Part shown: positions 8,406 to 15,925 of the stretch, one piece after another
Layout of the letters: every line of letters begins with the position of its first letter
Numbering within the stretch: position 1 is the stretch's first letter
NCBI GenBank assembly: GCA_030065815.1
Contig: JASJCU010000019.1
Span: forward strand, 1 to 39,910
DNA from: Gammaproteobacteria bacterium
GTDB lineage: Bacteria; Pseudomonadota; Gammaproteobacteria; Chromatiales; Chromatiaceae
Length of the DNA: 39,910 nt
Reading direction: 5' to 3'
The notes under the pieces: generated by a model
What the model was told of the DNA's origin: nothing
What the model saw: only the letters and a program-made list of their open reading frames with translations
The model's database searches: none
Program-made: the position numbers and the translations under genes

Positions 8406-8944
8406 CGACCTACGCGATGGTCATCGACACCCGCACCTGCATCGGCTGCGGCGACTGCGTCGTCGCGTGCAAGAACGAGAACAAGGTGCCGGTAGGGCTC
8501 AACCGCGACTGGGTCGTCGAGGCGACGCGCGGCGAGTACCCGAACCTCGAGACCGAGTTCCGTTCCGAGCGCTGCAACCACTGCAGCCACGCGACCTGCG
8601 TGACCAGCTGCCCGACCGGCGCCAGCCACCACTGGAAGGACAGCAACATCGTGCTGGTCGCGGCCGAGAAGTGCACCGGCTGCAAGGCCTGCATCGCCGC
8701 GTGCCCGTACGACGCGCGCCTGATCATGCACCCCGACGGTTATGTCGATAAGTGCACCTTCTGCCATCACCGCGTCGACCAGGGCCTCGACCCGGCGTGC
8801 GTGTCGAGCTGCCCGACGCACTGCATGCACTTCGGCAACCTCGACGACCGCGACAGCGTCGTCAGCCGCCTGCTGCGCGAACGCCGCCACAAGGTGCTGA
8901 TGCCCGAGACCGGCAACCAGCCACACGTCTACTACCTGACATGA
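8402..8944 (+). CDS. Four-cluster ferredoxin-type subunit, PsrB/DmsB-like
   Basis: Electron-transfer subunit of 180 residues with sixteen cysteines arranged for four 4Fe-4S clusters: C13-16-19-23, C58-61-66-70, C91-94-97-101 and C118-121-133-137. It has no signal of its own, as is usual for subunits co-exported with a Tat-signalled catalytic partner. The GTG start lies in a GTGA overlap with the molybdopterin gene; an internal ATG six codons in is an alternative. Unlike the ferredoxin encoded at 2579, all four motifs are complete. Its stop overlaps a 15-codon micro-ORF in ATGA. Confidence 0.93.
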   Translation: MTTYAMVIDTRTCIGCGDCVVACKNENKVPVGLNRDWVVEATRGEYPNLETEFRSERCNHCSHATCVTSCPTGASHHWKDSNIVLVAAEKCTGCKACIAACPYDARLIMHPDGYVDKCTFCHHRVDQGLDPACVSSCPTHCMHFGNLDDRDSVVSRLLRERRHKVLMPETGNQPHVYYLT

Positions 8945-8988
8945 CAACGATGACGACGACACTGCCGATGGCCGGGGGTGCGCGATGA
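8941..8988 (+). CDS. 15-codon micro-ORF bridging the Fe-S and NrfD genes
   Basis: ATG at 8941-8943 overlaps the Fe-S stop (TGA 8942-8944) as ATGA. The frame reads MTTMTTTLPMAGGAR and stops with TGA at 8986-8988, which overlaps the NrfD start ATG (8985-8987), again as ATGA. The frame thus fills the 40-bp gap exactly and would let a ribosome finishing the Fe-S subunit re-initiate twice to reach the membrane subunit. The product has no recognisable function; the role, if any, is translational coupling. It could be chance in a short gap. Confidence 0.4.
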   Translation: MTTMTTTLPMAGGAR

Positions 8989-9980
8989 TCGAAGAGGTCC
9001 TCGCGACCGCGCGTTACAACGACAAGATCGACCCGTCGCTCGGCATCTGGACCTGGGAGATCGCGTTCTACCTGTTCCTCGGCGGCATGGCTGCCGGGAT
9101 CATGCTGTTCGCGGCCTGGGCGGTGCTCGGTGGCCGGCGCGACACGCTGCCGTTCGCCCACGACCGGTTCGCGCTGTGGGCGCCGATCGCGCTGTCGCTC
9201 GGCATGACCACGCTGTTCCTCGATCTCGAGTACAAGATCCACGTGTTCCGCTTCTATACCGCGTTCGAGCCGACCTCGCCGATGTCGTGGGGCGCCTGGG
9301 TGCTGGTGCTGATCTACCCGCTGATGGTCGCGCAGATCCTGTCGACGCTGCGCGCCGGCTACCCGCTGCTCGCCGGCTGGCTGGAGCGGCTGCCCGGCGG
9401 CGCCTGGCTGCTCGACCTGTGCGAGGGGCGGCGCCGCCTGATCGCGTGGCTGGTGATCCCGCTCGCGGTCGGCCTCGGCATCTACACCGGCGTGCTGCTC
9501 AGCGCGTTCAGCGCGCGGCCGTTCTGGAACTCCGGCATGCTCGGTCCGCTGTTCCTGGTCTCGGGCATGTCGACCGCGGCGGTGTTGCCGCTGCTGGCCG
9601 GCGTCGCTGGCGGCGAGAAGAAGTTCTTCGAGCGCACCGACCTCGGCCTGATCGCGATCGAGCTGACCCTGATCGCGCTGTTCCTGATCAGCCTGGCGAC
9701 CGGTGCCGCGCAGCACATGCAGGCCCTGCAGCTGGTCTGGGGCGGCGAGTACACGGTGCCGTTCTGGCTGTGGTTCGTGCTGCCGGGCCTGGTGATCCCG
9801 CTGCTGCTCGAGATCATCGCGGTGCGCGGCAACCGCCAGGCCGCGATCACCGCGGCGGTGTTGGTCGTCGCCGGCGGCTTCATGCTGCGCTACCTGATGG
9901 TCGAGATCGGCCAGGTGAGTACCTGGAGTCAGTACGCGATACAATTCGATCCGCAGCTGTTGCAGAGACTTGTGCCATGA
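8985..9980 (+). CDS. NrfD/PsrC-type membrane anchor subunit
   Basis: Integral membrane protein of 331 residues with about eight hydrophobic helices. It is the quinone-reactive anchor of the molybdopterin complex encoded just before it. The start SLGIWTWEIAFYLFLGGMAAG, and the pattern of a short N-terminus followed by a Gly-rich first helix, are typical of PsrC/NrfD. It differs from the longer DsrP-like protein at 3507, so the cluster encodes two distinct quinone modules. GGGGG at 8973-8977 precedes the ATG. Its TGA overlaps the ATG of the rhodanese lipoprotein. Confidence 0.9.
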   Translation: MIEEVLATARYNDKIDPSLGIWTWEIAFYLFLGGMAAGIMLFAAWAVLGGRRDTLPFAHDRFALWAPIALSLGMTTLFLDLEYKIHVFRFYTAFEPTSPMSWGAWVLVLIYPLMVAQILSTLRAGYPLLAGWLERLPGGAWLLDLCEGRRRLIAWLVIPLAVGLGIYTGVLLSAFSARPFWNSGMLGPLFLVSGMSTAAVLPLLAGVAGGEKKFFERTDLGLIAIELTLIALFLISLATGAAQHMQALQLVWGGEYTVPFWLWFVLPGLVIPLLLEIIAVRGNRQAAITAAVLVVAGGFMLRYLMVEIGQVSTWSQYAIQFDPQLLQRLVP

Positions 9981-10777
9981 CCCGATTCCTGCCGATGACG
10001 ATCCTGCTGCCGGCGCTCGCCGGCAGCGTGCTTTCCGGCTGCAGCGAGCCGACCGGGTTCGACCGCACCGGCGCCGCCGCGGCGCTGGCCAAGACCATCG
10101 CCACCGAGGGCGACCACGTCACGGTCGCCGAGCTGTCCGACTGGATCATCAAGGACCGGCGCGACTTCACGCTGCTCGACATCCGCGACGCCGGCGATTT
10201 CGCCGCCGGGCATATCGACGGGGCCCGCAACGTGCCGCTCGCCGGGCTGATGGCGGATGCGTCGCTCGACGCGCTGCCGGGCGGACGCAAGGTTGTCGTC
10301 TACTCCAACGGCACCGCGCACGCGGCCCAGGCGGCGCTGCTGCTGCGCCTGGTCGAGCGCGACGCCTACGCGCTGCTCGGTGGTTTCAACCACTGGCAGG
10401 CCTATCTGAACGATCCGCAGGTCGCCGGTGTCGCCGCGATGGACCCGAAGCAGCGCGCCGCGTACCAGGCCGTCGCGTGCCGCTTCGCCGGTGACTATGT
10501 CGCCGCTGCCGGCCTGACGCCGCAGGCAGCAGCGAGTGCACCCGCGCCGGCCCCGGCCGCGCCGGCCGCCGACCCGCTCGGCCTGGGCCTCGGCCTCGGT
10601 CTGGGCAGCCCGGCGGTGCAGCAGGCCGCGCCGGCCGCCGCGCCTGCGGCCCCGGCCGCCGATCCGCTCGGTCTCGGCCTTGGCCTCGGGCTCGGCAGCG
10701 ACGAGGTCAAGGGCGCGCAGCCGCCGGCCGCGGCGCCGCCGGCGAGCGGCCGCCTGTTGATCAAGGCCGAGTGCTGA
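9977..10777 (+). CDS. Rhodanese-fold lipoprotein with Gly-Leu repeat tail
   Basis: Predicted lipoprotein of 266 residues. The signal ends in the lipobox VLSGC. A single rhodanese fold occupies about 40-145 (LLDIRDAGDFAAGHIDGARNVPL). The active loop reads VVYSNGTAHA, so serine stands where the catalytic cysteine belongs; thiosulfate-cyanide chemistry is not expected. An Ala/Pro-rich tail carries two near-identical 30-residue units, each with PLGLGLGLGLGS (200-211 and 230-241). The ATG lies in an ATGA overlap with the NrfD gene, and a longer open frame upstream is only its shadow. Being lipid-anchored and last in the PsrABC-like group, it may bind a sulfur species or partner without turnover, or organise the complex. 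That role is inference. Confidence 0.82.
   Translation: MTRFLPMTILLPALAGSVLSGCSEPTGFDRTGAAAALAKTIATEGDHVTVAELSDWIIKDRRDFTLLDIRDAGDFAAGHIDGARNVPLAGLMADASLDALPGGRKVVVYSNGTAHAAQAALLLRLVERDAYALLGGFNHWQAYLNDPQVAGVAAMDPKQRAAYQAVACRFAGDYVAAAGLTPQAAASAPAPAPAAPAADPLGLGLGLGLGSPAVQQAAPAAAPAAPAADPLGLGLGLGLGSDEVKGAQPPAAAPPASGRLLIKAEC
10559..10699 (+). repeat. Two in-frame Ala-Pro/Gly-Leu coding repeats
   Basis: Units at 10559-10609 and 10649-10699, 90 bases apart, encode the same peptide block ending in PLGLGLGLGLGS. Several synonymous codons differ between the units, so the protein sequence rather than the DNA appears conserved. They lie in the tail of the rhodanese-fold lipoprotein. Confidence 0.85.
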
Positions 10778-10956
10778 CGCCGCGTGGCGGCGCCGGCAGC
10801 GCCCGTGTCGTGGTCATGTTCCGGTCAACGCGCCGGGCCGCGCGCCAGCGCCGCGGACGACCGCCGGCCGATGTGCTATTGATCCAGTTTCCCAAAGCTT
10901 CCAAACCGCGTTCGGACCACCGGACCGCCACCCGTGAGTGATAAGGAGTTGAGTGA

Positions 10957-11517
10957 ATGGCAATGCCCGAAATAACCGAAGAGATGATTTTTGAGTGTTT
11001 CGCCGCCGCGCAGCAGTCGACCGCAGGCAGCGCGACCGCCGAGTCGTTCGTCGACGTCGAGGAGTACGAGAACCAGATCATGTACCCCGAGTTCGCGCGC
11101 TGGGCGGAGAAGGCCGGCTACCCGCAGCTGGCGACGCTGTTCCGCAAGGTCGCCGGCGAGGAGAAATTGCACGCGGTCTGGCTGCGCGAGCTGTACGCCG
11201 ATATCGGCGTGCCGAGCCGTGGCGAGGACACCCAGCGCGCGATCGACGCGCTGACGACGATCCGCGCCAACTGCGACGCGCTGATCGACATGAACCCGGA
11301 CGGCGTCGTCGAGAAGGCGCTGCGCGTCGCGATCTCGGTCGAGGAGCGCGAGTACCAGGACATCTATCCGCGCTTCCGCGACCAGGCCAGGGCCGAGGGG
11401 CGTGATGCCGAGGCCGCGGTCTACCAGCGCGTCGTCGACTCCGAGGCGCAGCATGCCGACTGGTTCCGCGCCGCACTGGCCGAGTTCGAGGCCGGCAGGG
11501 TCGCCGCCGTGCACTGA
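10957..11517 (+). CDS. Rubrerythrin-like ferritin-fold protein without rubredoxin domain
   Basis: Cytoplasmic protein of 186 residues built of two ferritin-like helical hairpins. Candidate di-iron ligands include Glu in EEYENQIMYPEF, EKLH in the second helix, EEREYQDIYP, and SEAQH near the C-terminus. It lacks the C-terminal CxxC pairs of a rubredoxin domain, so it needs an external electron donor if it reduces peroxide like rubrerythrin. AAGGAG at 10943-10948 sets the start. It follows the respiratory cluster after a 179-bp gap, probably as its own transcript, and a terminator follows. Peroxide or oxygen protection of the Fe-S-rich complexes nearby is a reasonable inference. Confidence 0.82.
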   Translation: MAMPEITEEMIFECFAAAQQSTAGSATAESFVDVEEYENQIMYPEFARWAEKAGYPQLATLFRKVAGEEKLHAVWLRELYADIGVPSRGEDTQRAIDALTTIRANCDALIDMNPDGVVEKALRVAISVEEREYQDIYPRFRDQARAEGRDAEAAVYQRVVDSEAQHADWFRAALAEFEAGRVAAVH

Positions 11518-11535
11518 CGCGGTCGTCGCGCGCGA

Positions 11536-11590
11536 CGGGCGTCACACGCCCGACACCACAGGGCCGGTCCGCCGTGGGGCCGGCCTTTTT
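11536..11590 (+). terminator. Double hairpin with T-run after the rubrerythrin gene
   Basis: A perfect 7-bp stem (CGGGCGT 11536-11542, ACGCCCG 11546-11552) is followed by a second stem, GGGCCGG 11561-11567 pairing with CCGGCCt 11580-11586 (last pair G-T), and TTTTT at 11586-11590. The second part has the form of a Rho-independent terminator for the plus strand. Confidence 0.75.
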
Positions 11591-11728
11591 CGTGCGCCGG
11601 CCGCGGCCGCCGCCGACCCGAATCCGCGTCCCATGCCGCGTCGCGCCGATCAAGAACGGCCGCGCCGCGCCGATGCAATGCGAGTGTGGGCGACGAGCGC
11701 GCGCCGCCGCCCGGTGTCCGGAGACCAC

Positions 11729-13687
11729 ATGCAGCAGACGGCCAAGCAGCGCCTCGGCGACGGCATCGCGCCGGCGGAAGGACCCGCCCCGATCGTGGAG
11801 CGGGCGGCGCCGTGGCGTTGGCTGGCGTCGCGACCGCACGCCCGGCTGACCGAGGAGCAGGGCCAGGCCCTGGCACGCATCGCGCTGGCCGCGGTCGGCA
11901 CCCTGTTGTTCTTCGCGACGCTGTCCGCAGGCGGTGGCGCGACGCCGTTCCTGGTCACGCTGGTCTACCTGCTCGGCAGCGTGCTGTACCTGTCGTTCGT
12001 GACCCGGCACCGCAGCGGCTTCCTGTGGCGCCGTTACCTCGTGATCCTGCTCGACCTCGGTGTCGCGACCTTCCTGACCGCGTATTTCTCCAGCGCCGGC
12101 GTCGCGTTCTACCCGCTGTTCCTGTGGGTCATGATCGGCAACGGCATCCGATACGGCCAGCATTACATGCAGTTCGCGACGCTGTTCGGTCTGCTCGGGT
12201 TCAGCGGCGCGATGGCCGGCAACGGCTTCCTGTGGGATCAGCCCGGCACCTACATCGGCCTGATGTTCGGCCTGGTGCTGATGCCGAAGTTCTTCCTCGT
12301 GCTGATCCACCGGCTCGCCGATGCCAACGTCAAGCTGCAGGCGCAGCGCGACGAGGCCGAGTACATGGCCACCCACGACGTGCTGACCGGCCTGCCCAAC
12401 CGCGCCTACCTGCACACCCGGATGCAGCAGTCGCTGGCACGCGCCAAGCGCGCCGGGCGCGAGGTCACGGTGGCGTTCATCGACCTCGACTCGTTCAAGT
12501 CGATCAACGACACCTACGGTCACGAATACGGCGACTTCCTGCTCGCCCAGGTCGCCGATGCGATGAAGTCGGTCGTGCGCGAGAGCGACACCGTGTCGCG
12601 CCTCGGCGGTGACGAGTTCGTCGTCGTCATCGAGGACAGCGACGCCGGACCCGGTGCGGACACGCTGATCGAGCGCCTGTTCTCGTGCGTCGGTCGCTAC
12701 TACTCGATCGGCGACTACGAGACCTACGTGACCTGGAGCTGCGGCGTCGTCGTCTACCCGCGCGACGGCGACGACGTGCACACCCTGCTCAAGCATGCCG
12801 ACACGGCGATGTACGCGGCCAAGGAGCGTGGGCAGAACCGCTACGCCTTCTATGACCCGAGCATGTCGACGTCGGTGTCCGAACAGCTGGCGCTGCGCGA
12901 CGACATGCGCGTCGCGCTGCGGCAGGGCCAGTTCGAGGTCTACTACCAGCCGATCATCGACGCGCGCAACGGGCGCGTCGCCGCGGCCGAGGCGCTGCTG
13001 CGCTGGCACCACCCGCAGCGCGGCACGTTGTCACCGTCGAATTTCATCGCCGTCGCCGAGCACAGCGGCCTGATCAGCGAGATCGGGCGCTGGGTCGTGC
13101 GCGAGGCGCTGGACACCGCGGCGCACTGGCAGCGGCTCACGGCCGGCGCGGTCAGCATGCATGTCAACGTATCCGCGCACCAGCTGCGCCAGGACAGCTT
13201 CGTCGCCGAGATCGACGGCCTGATCGCGCAGAGCGGCCTGCCGTCGCAGGTCCTCGACCTCGAGATGACCGAGAGCGCGCTGCTCGAGGACACCGAGCGC
13301 GCCGAGAAGCTGCTGCGCGACCTCAAGCGCATCGGTGTCAGTATCGCGCTCGACGACTTCGGCACCGGGTTCTCGTCGCTGTCGTACCTGAAGCGCCTGC
13401 CGGTCGACCTGATCAAGATCGACAAGTCGTTCATCGACGAGATACCGCGCGACGTGCGCGACTGCGCGCTGGTCGACGCCGTGCTGACGCTCGGCGGCCG
13501 CCTCGATCACGCGATCGTCGCCGAGGGCGTCGAGACCGAGCTGCAGCGCGACTGGCTGGTCGGCCACGGCTGCCGCTACCTGCAGGGCTACCTGTTCAGC
13601 CGGCCGCTGCCGCGTGCCGACTTCCTCGCGCTGAGCGGTCGGCGTTTCGCCACCGGGCCGTCATACGGCAGCAGCATCGGCTTCTGA
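11729..13687 (+). CDS. Membrane GGDEF-EAL protein (c-di-GMP turnover)
   Basis: Bifunctional-looking c-di-GMP protein of 652 residues. The N-terminus has about five to six membrane helices (50-195) with the motif FYPLFLWVMIGNGIRYG, similar to input regions of RpfC-type sensors. The GGDEF domain (about 213-375) has an intact GGDEF at 293-297 and an RESD inhibitory site five residues before it. The EAL domain (about 395-645) has EALLRW at 421 and retains LEMTES, DDFGTG, KIDKSF and AEGVE. Both activities could be functional. ATG 11729 is chosen because the hydrophobic domain begins soon after; the open frame upstream overlaps the rubrerythrin gene and terminator. The last 27 bases overlap the convergent small gene. 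Confidence 0.9.
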   Translation: MQQTAKQRLGDGIAPAEGPAPIVERAAPWRWLASRPHARLTEEQGQALARIALAAVGTLLFFATLSAGGGATPFLVTLVYLLGSVLYLSFVTRHRSGFLWRRYLVILLDLGVATFLTAYFSSAGVAFYPLFLWVMIGNGIRYGQHYMQFATLFGLLGFSGAMAGNGFLWDQPGTYIGLMFGLVLMPKFFLVLIHRLADANVKLQAQRDEAEYMATHDVLTGLPNRAYLHTRMQQSLARAKRAGREVTVAFIDLDSFKSINDTYGHEYGDFLLAQVADAMKSVVRESDTVSRLGGDEFVVVIEDSDAGPGADTLIERLFSCVGRYYSIGDYETYVTWSCGVVVYPRDGDDVHTLLKHADTAMYAAKERGQNRYAFYDPSMSTSVSEQLALRDDMRVALRQGQFEVYYQPIIDARNGRVAAAEALLRWHHPQRGTLSPSNFIAVAEHSGLISEIGRWVVREALDTAAHWQRLTAGAVSMHVNVSAHQLRQDSFVAEIDGLIAQSGLPSQVLDLEMTESALLEDTERAEKLLRDLKRIGVSIALDDFGTGFSSLSYLKRLPVDLIKIDKSFIDEIPRDVRDCALVDAVLTLGGRLDHAIVAEGVETELQRDWLVGHGCRYLQGYLFSRPLPRADFLALSGRRFATGPSYGSSIGF

Positions 13688-14056
13688 CACGACGGCGATC
13701 GCGGCACGCCCGTCGGCGCGCGCTATCTCGACCCGCAGCTCCGCATAGGCCGGCGATGCCGCCGGGTCGTCGTGACAGCTGCAGCCGCCGACCAGCTCGG
13801 CGAAGAACACCCCGATCCGCGCAACGACGTGGGTCGGCGTCGCGTGGCTGCCGACCAGGCTGATGCCGAGTGGGCGGTCGTCGACGATGCCGCCCTGCGT
13901 GCACGCCGCCTGCAGCGGCAGCGCACCGTTCGGCAGCCGGCGCAGCGCAGCGAGCAGGCGTGCGCCGTCGACGGTGGCGGCGTCGTCGGCCAGGCAGTGG
14001 TGCAGATCGAGCGTCAGCATGCCATCACCCGGCCGGATGTGTGCCGCGCGGGGCAT
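13661..14056 (-). CDS. Small conserved hypothetical protein with GCSCHDD motif
   Basis: About 131 residues if started at ATG 14056; ATG 14020 (MLTLDLHH) is an alternative that removes 12 residues. The segment RIGVFFAELVGGCSCHDDP and the pattern ALRRLPNGALPL look like a family of small uncharacterised proteobacterial proteins I have seen, but I know no function. Two cysteines and a histidine in GCSCHDD could bind a metal. The open frame extends upstream to 14359, but that part is antisense to dodecin and should be discarded. It reads away from the dodecin gene, with a shared upstream region of about 58 bases, and its end overlaps the GGDEF-EAL gene. Confidence 0.6.
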   Translation of the reverse strand: MPRAAHIRPGDGMLTLDLHHCLADDAATVDGARLLAALRRLPNGALPLQAACTQGGIVDDRPLGISLVGSHATPTHVVARIGVFFAELVGGCSCHDDPAASPAYAELRVEIARADGRAAIAVVSEADAAAV

Positions 14057-14114
14057 CGCCGCCAATCTGCTAACTTTAGGGATGCGAAGCAACAACGAAC
14101 CAAAGGAGACCCCG

Positions 14115-14318
14115 ATGTCTGTCGCAAAAGTCACTGAAATCATCGCATCGTCGAAGGACGGTTTCGACGATGCCGTCGCCAAGGGCGTCAAGCGCGCGTC
14201 GAAGACGCTGCAGGGCGTCACATCGGCCTGGGTCCAGGACCAGCAGGTCGTCGTCAAGGACGGCAAGGTCAAGGAATACCGTGTCAACCTGAAGGTCACG
14301 TTCGTCCTCAAGGATTGA
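14115..14318 (+). CDS. Dodecin, flavin-binding protein
   Basis: A 67-residue protein matching dodecin over its full length: KVTEIIASSKDGFDDAV, the flavin-stacking tryptophan in SAWVQDQ, and the end YRVNLKVTFVLKD. Dodecins form hollow 12-mers that bind flavin dimers and buffer free flavin in the cytoplasm. AAGGAG at 14103-14108 gives a clear ribosome site. It is a single gene, divergent from the small unknown at 13661-14056. Confidence 0.95.
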   Translation: MSVAKVTEIIASSKDGFDDAVAKGVKRASKTLQGVTSAWVQDQQVVVKDGKVKEYRVNLKVTFVLKD

Positions 14319-14473
14319 CCCACCGCGGCGGCCAGGCCTGGTCGCCGCCTCCACGACACCCGGCAGCGCAGGGCACGGTCGTGTGCCCCGGCCGGGGCAT
14401 TCGCCGCGCCGGGTGCGACGCCGGTCGCGCAACAGGGTGGCGGCCGGCCGGGCCCGCTCGGGCGACCCGTCGA

Positions 14474-15046
14474 TCAGCCGGTAAACGCCTCTTTCGACGC
14501 CAGGTACGCGAGCTCCGCGGCGCTGCTCTCGCGGCCGAGGATCGCGTTGCGGTGCGGAAAACGGCCGAAGCGCCGGATCAGGTCGCGGTGGTGCTCGGCG
14601 AAACGCAGGTTCTCACCGAGACCGGCCGCGGCATACAGGCGCACCGATTCGTCCTGGTCGGCAAGGTCCTCGCTGTGCATCAGTGGCATGTACAGAAAGG
14701 CCTTCTGCGCACCGTGCAGTGCTGCGTCGTGGCCGCGCTTGACCGCCTGTCGCGCGACCCGTATCGCATCACCCTCGGTCGTGAACGCCTTGGCGGTGCC
14801 GCGGTACATGTTCAGCGGAAACTGGTCGAACACGATCACCAGGGCCAGCGAACCGTCCGGCGAGTCCTCCCAGGCGTGCAGGCGGCCGCCGGCCGCGGCC
14901 TGCCACATCGGTTCGAAGCGCTCACGGATCTCGGCGTCGAGTTCCGGCGTCGCGCGGAACCAGCGCTTCTCCATGCCGGCGGCGAACCAGAACTTGATGA
15001 CCTGGCAGACGTGCATGTCACGGGTGCTGTCGGCTGGTGTCGTCAT
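14474..15046 (-). CDS. DUF924 family protein
   Basis: 190 residues from ATG 15046 (MTTPADSTRDMH). It matches the DUF924 family: VIKFWFAAGMEKRWF near the start, ALVIVFDQFPLNMYRGTAKAF in the middle, and RFGRFPHRNAILGRESS at the end. The family is alpha-helical and uncharacterised. The open frame continues upstream to 15226 with Arg/Pro-rich sequence of no family likeness, so I trimmed it. No operon partner is evident. Confidence 0.88.
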   Translation of the reverse strand: MTTPADSTRDMHVCQVIKFWFAAGMEKRWFRATPELDAEIRERFEPMWQAAAGGRLHAWEDSPDGSLALVIVFDQFPLNMYRGTAKAFTTEGDAIRVARQAVKRGHDAALHGAQKAFLYMPLMHSEDLADQDESVRLYAAAGLGENLRFAEHHRDLIRRFGRFPHRNAILGRESSAAELAYLASKEAFTG

Positions 15047-15336
15047 CGGCGCATGATCGCGGAAATCGCGCCGCGTTGCAGCCGTGGCCACGCCGCCGCG
15101 CGGCGCACCCGGGGCGGTGCGGTCGGCGATGTCGGTGTGCCCTGCCGGTGGGCGACGGCGCGCCACGGCACGCGCGCCGGGCATCGTCATGCCGGCGTTG
15201 CGGAACCCGCTGGTCGCACCGGCCACGGTAGCGGTCGGTCGGGCACACGGCAGCGGACAGGCGGAACTCGACGGATAGCGCCGCCCGCGGGTCCGGTAGC
15301 GTCGCGCGGCCGACGTGCCCTGCGCGTCGCGCCGGT
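15047..15336. other. Intergenic stretch without a recognised gene
   Basis: These 290 bases lie between the start of the DUF924 gene and the stop of the DUF302 gene. They are very GC-rich. I see no plausible gene, RNA or clear promoter, although the promoter of the DUF924 gene should be here. Confidence 0.5.
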
Positions 15337-15819
15337 TCAGTCAGCGGTGATCGGATCCGTGCCGACGGCGCTGTCGGTCAATGCCTCGAGCGCGTTGGCA
15401 AACCCCTGCACGTCGCCGGCCGGATAATCGAGCCCATGGCGGGCGAACAGCGTTTCGTACAGATACGTGGCGCTGTTGTAGGCGAGCCAGACCCGGCCGT
15501 CGGCGTCGGCGTAGACCAGCGCGCGCGGCGGGAAGTCGATCGCCGCCTGCGGGTTGTCGAGCATGAACGGCGTGCCGTAGCGCGGGTTGCCGAACGCGAC
15601 GACGACCGCGTCGGGCATGGCGAGCCCGAACTCGCGCGCCGCGGCGGCGTGATCGACGCGCGGAAACACCTTGAGCCCCTTGGCGCGCACCGCGGCCTCG
15701 AAGCGTTCGACCGTGGTCGCGACCGAGTGCGGGCTCGGCTTGCGCAGCAGGCCGTCGGCCGCGAACGTCGACAACGACAGGGCGCAGCACAGCGCCGCGG
15801 TCAGCCAGCTTGCGTACAT
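15337..15819 (-). CDS. Secreted DUF302 protein
   Basis: 160 residues from ATG 15819, preceded by GGGAGA. A signal peptide ends near STFAA (about residue 21). The rest is a DUF302 domain: PHSVATTVERFEAAVRAKGLKVFPRVDHAAAA, then FGNPRYGTPFMLDNPQAAIDFPPRALVY. DUF302 proteins have no settled function; many are secreted and some occur with heavy-metal or sulfur-oxidation genes. It lies 106 bp downstream of cusA on the same strand and may be the last member of the copper operon. Confidence 0.85.
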   Translation of the reverse strand: MYASWLTAALCCALSLSTFAADGLLRKPSPHSVATTVERFEAAVRAKGLKVFPRVDHAAAAREFGLAMPDAVVVAFGNPRYGTPFMLDNPQAAIDFPPRALVYADADGRVWLAYNSATYLYETLFARHGLDYPAGDVQGFANALEALTDSAVGTDPITAD

Positions 15820-15925
15820 TGCGATCTCCCGAAGCCGTTGCGGACCCCGATTCTCGCGCGGCGCGGCGCCCGACGGTTCAGGCCTTGGCCGCGCACCGGC
15901 CGGGGTTTGGGCCCGGCCGACGGCG

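Noticed and set aside
8978-9976. A 333-codon upstream extension of the rhodanese lipoprotein frame
   Set aside because: It is the +1 shadow of the NrfD gene; the lipoprotein signal begins exactly at the ATG at 9977.
10559-10699. Direct repeats considered as a CRISPR or regulatory repeat
   Set aside because: The two units lie inside a coding frame, with synonymous differences, and are protein-level repeats. No CRISPR array or cas gene is seen in the window.
10878-10900. TTGAT before the rubrerythrin-like gene as half of an FNR/ANR box
   Set aside because: The second half-site is absent at the right distance.
14057-14359. N-terminal extension of the small minus-strand unknown
   Set aside because: It is antisense to dodecin, has no family likeness, and crosses the divergent promoter region.
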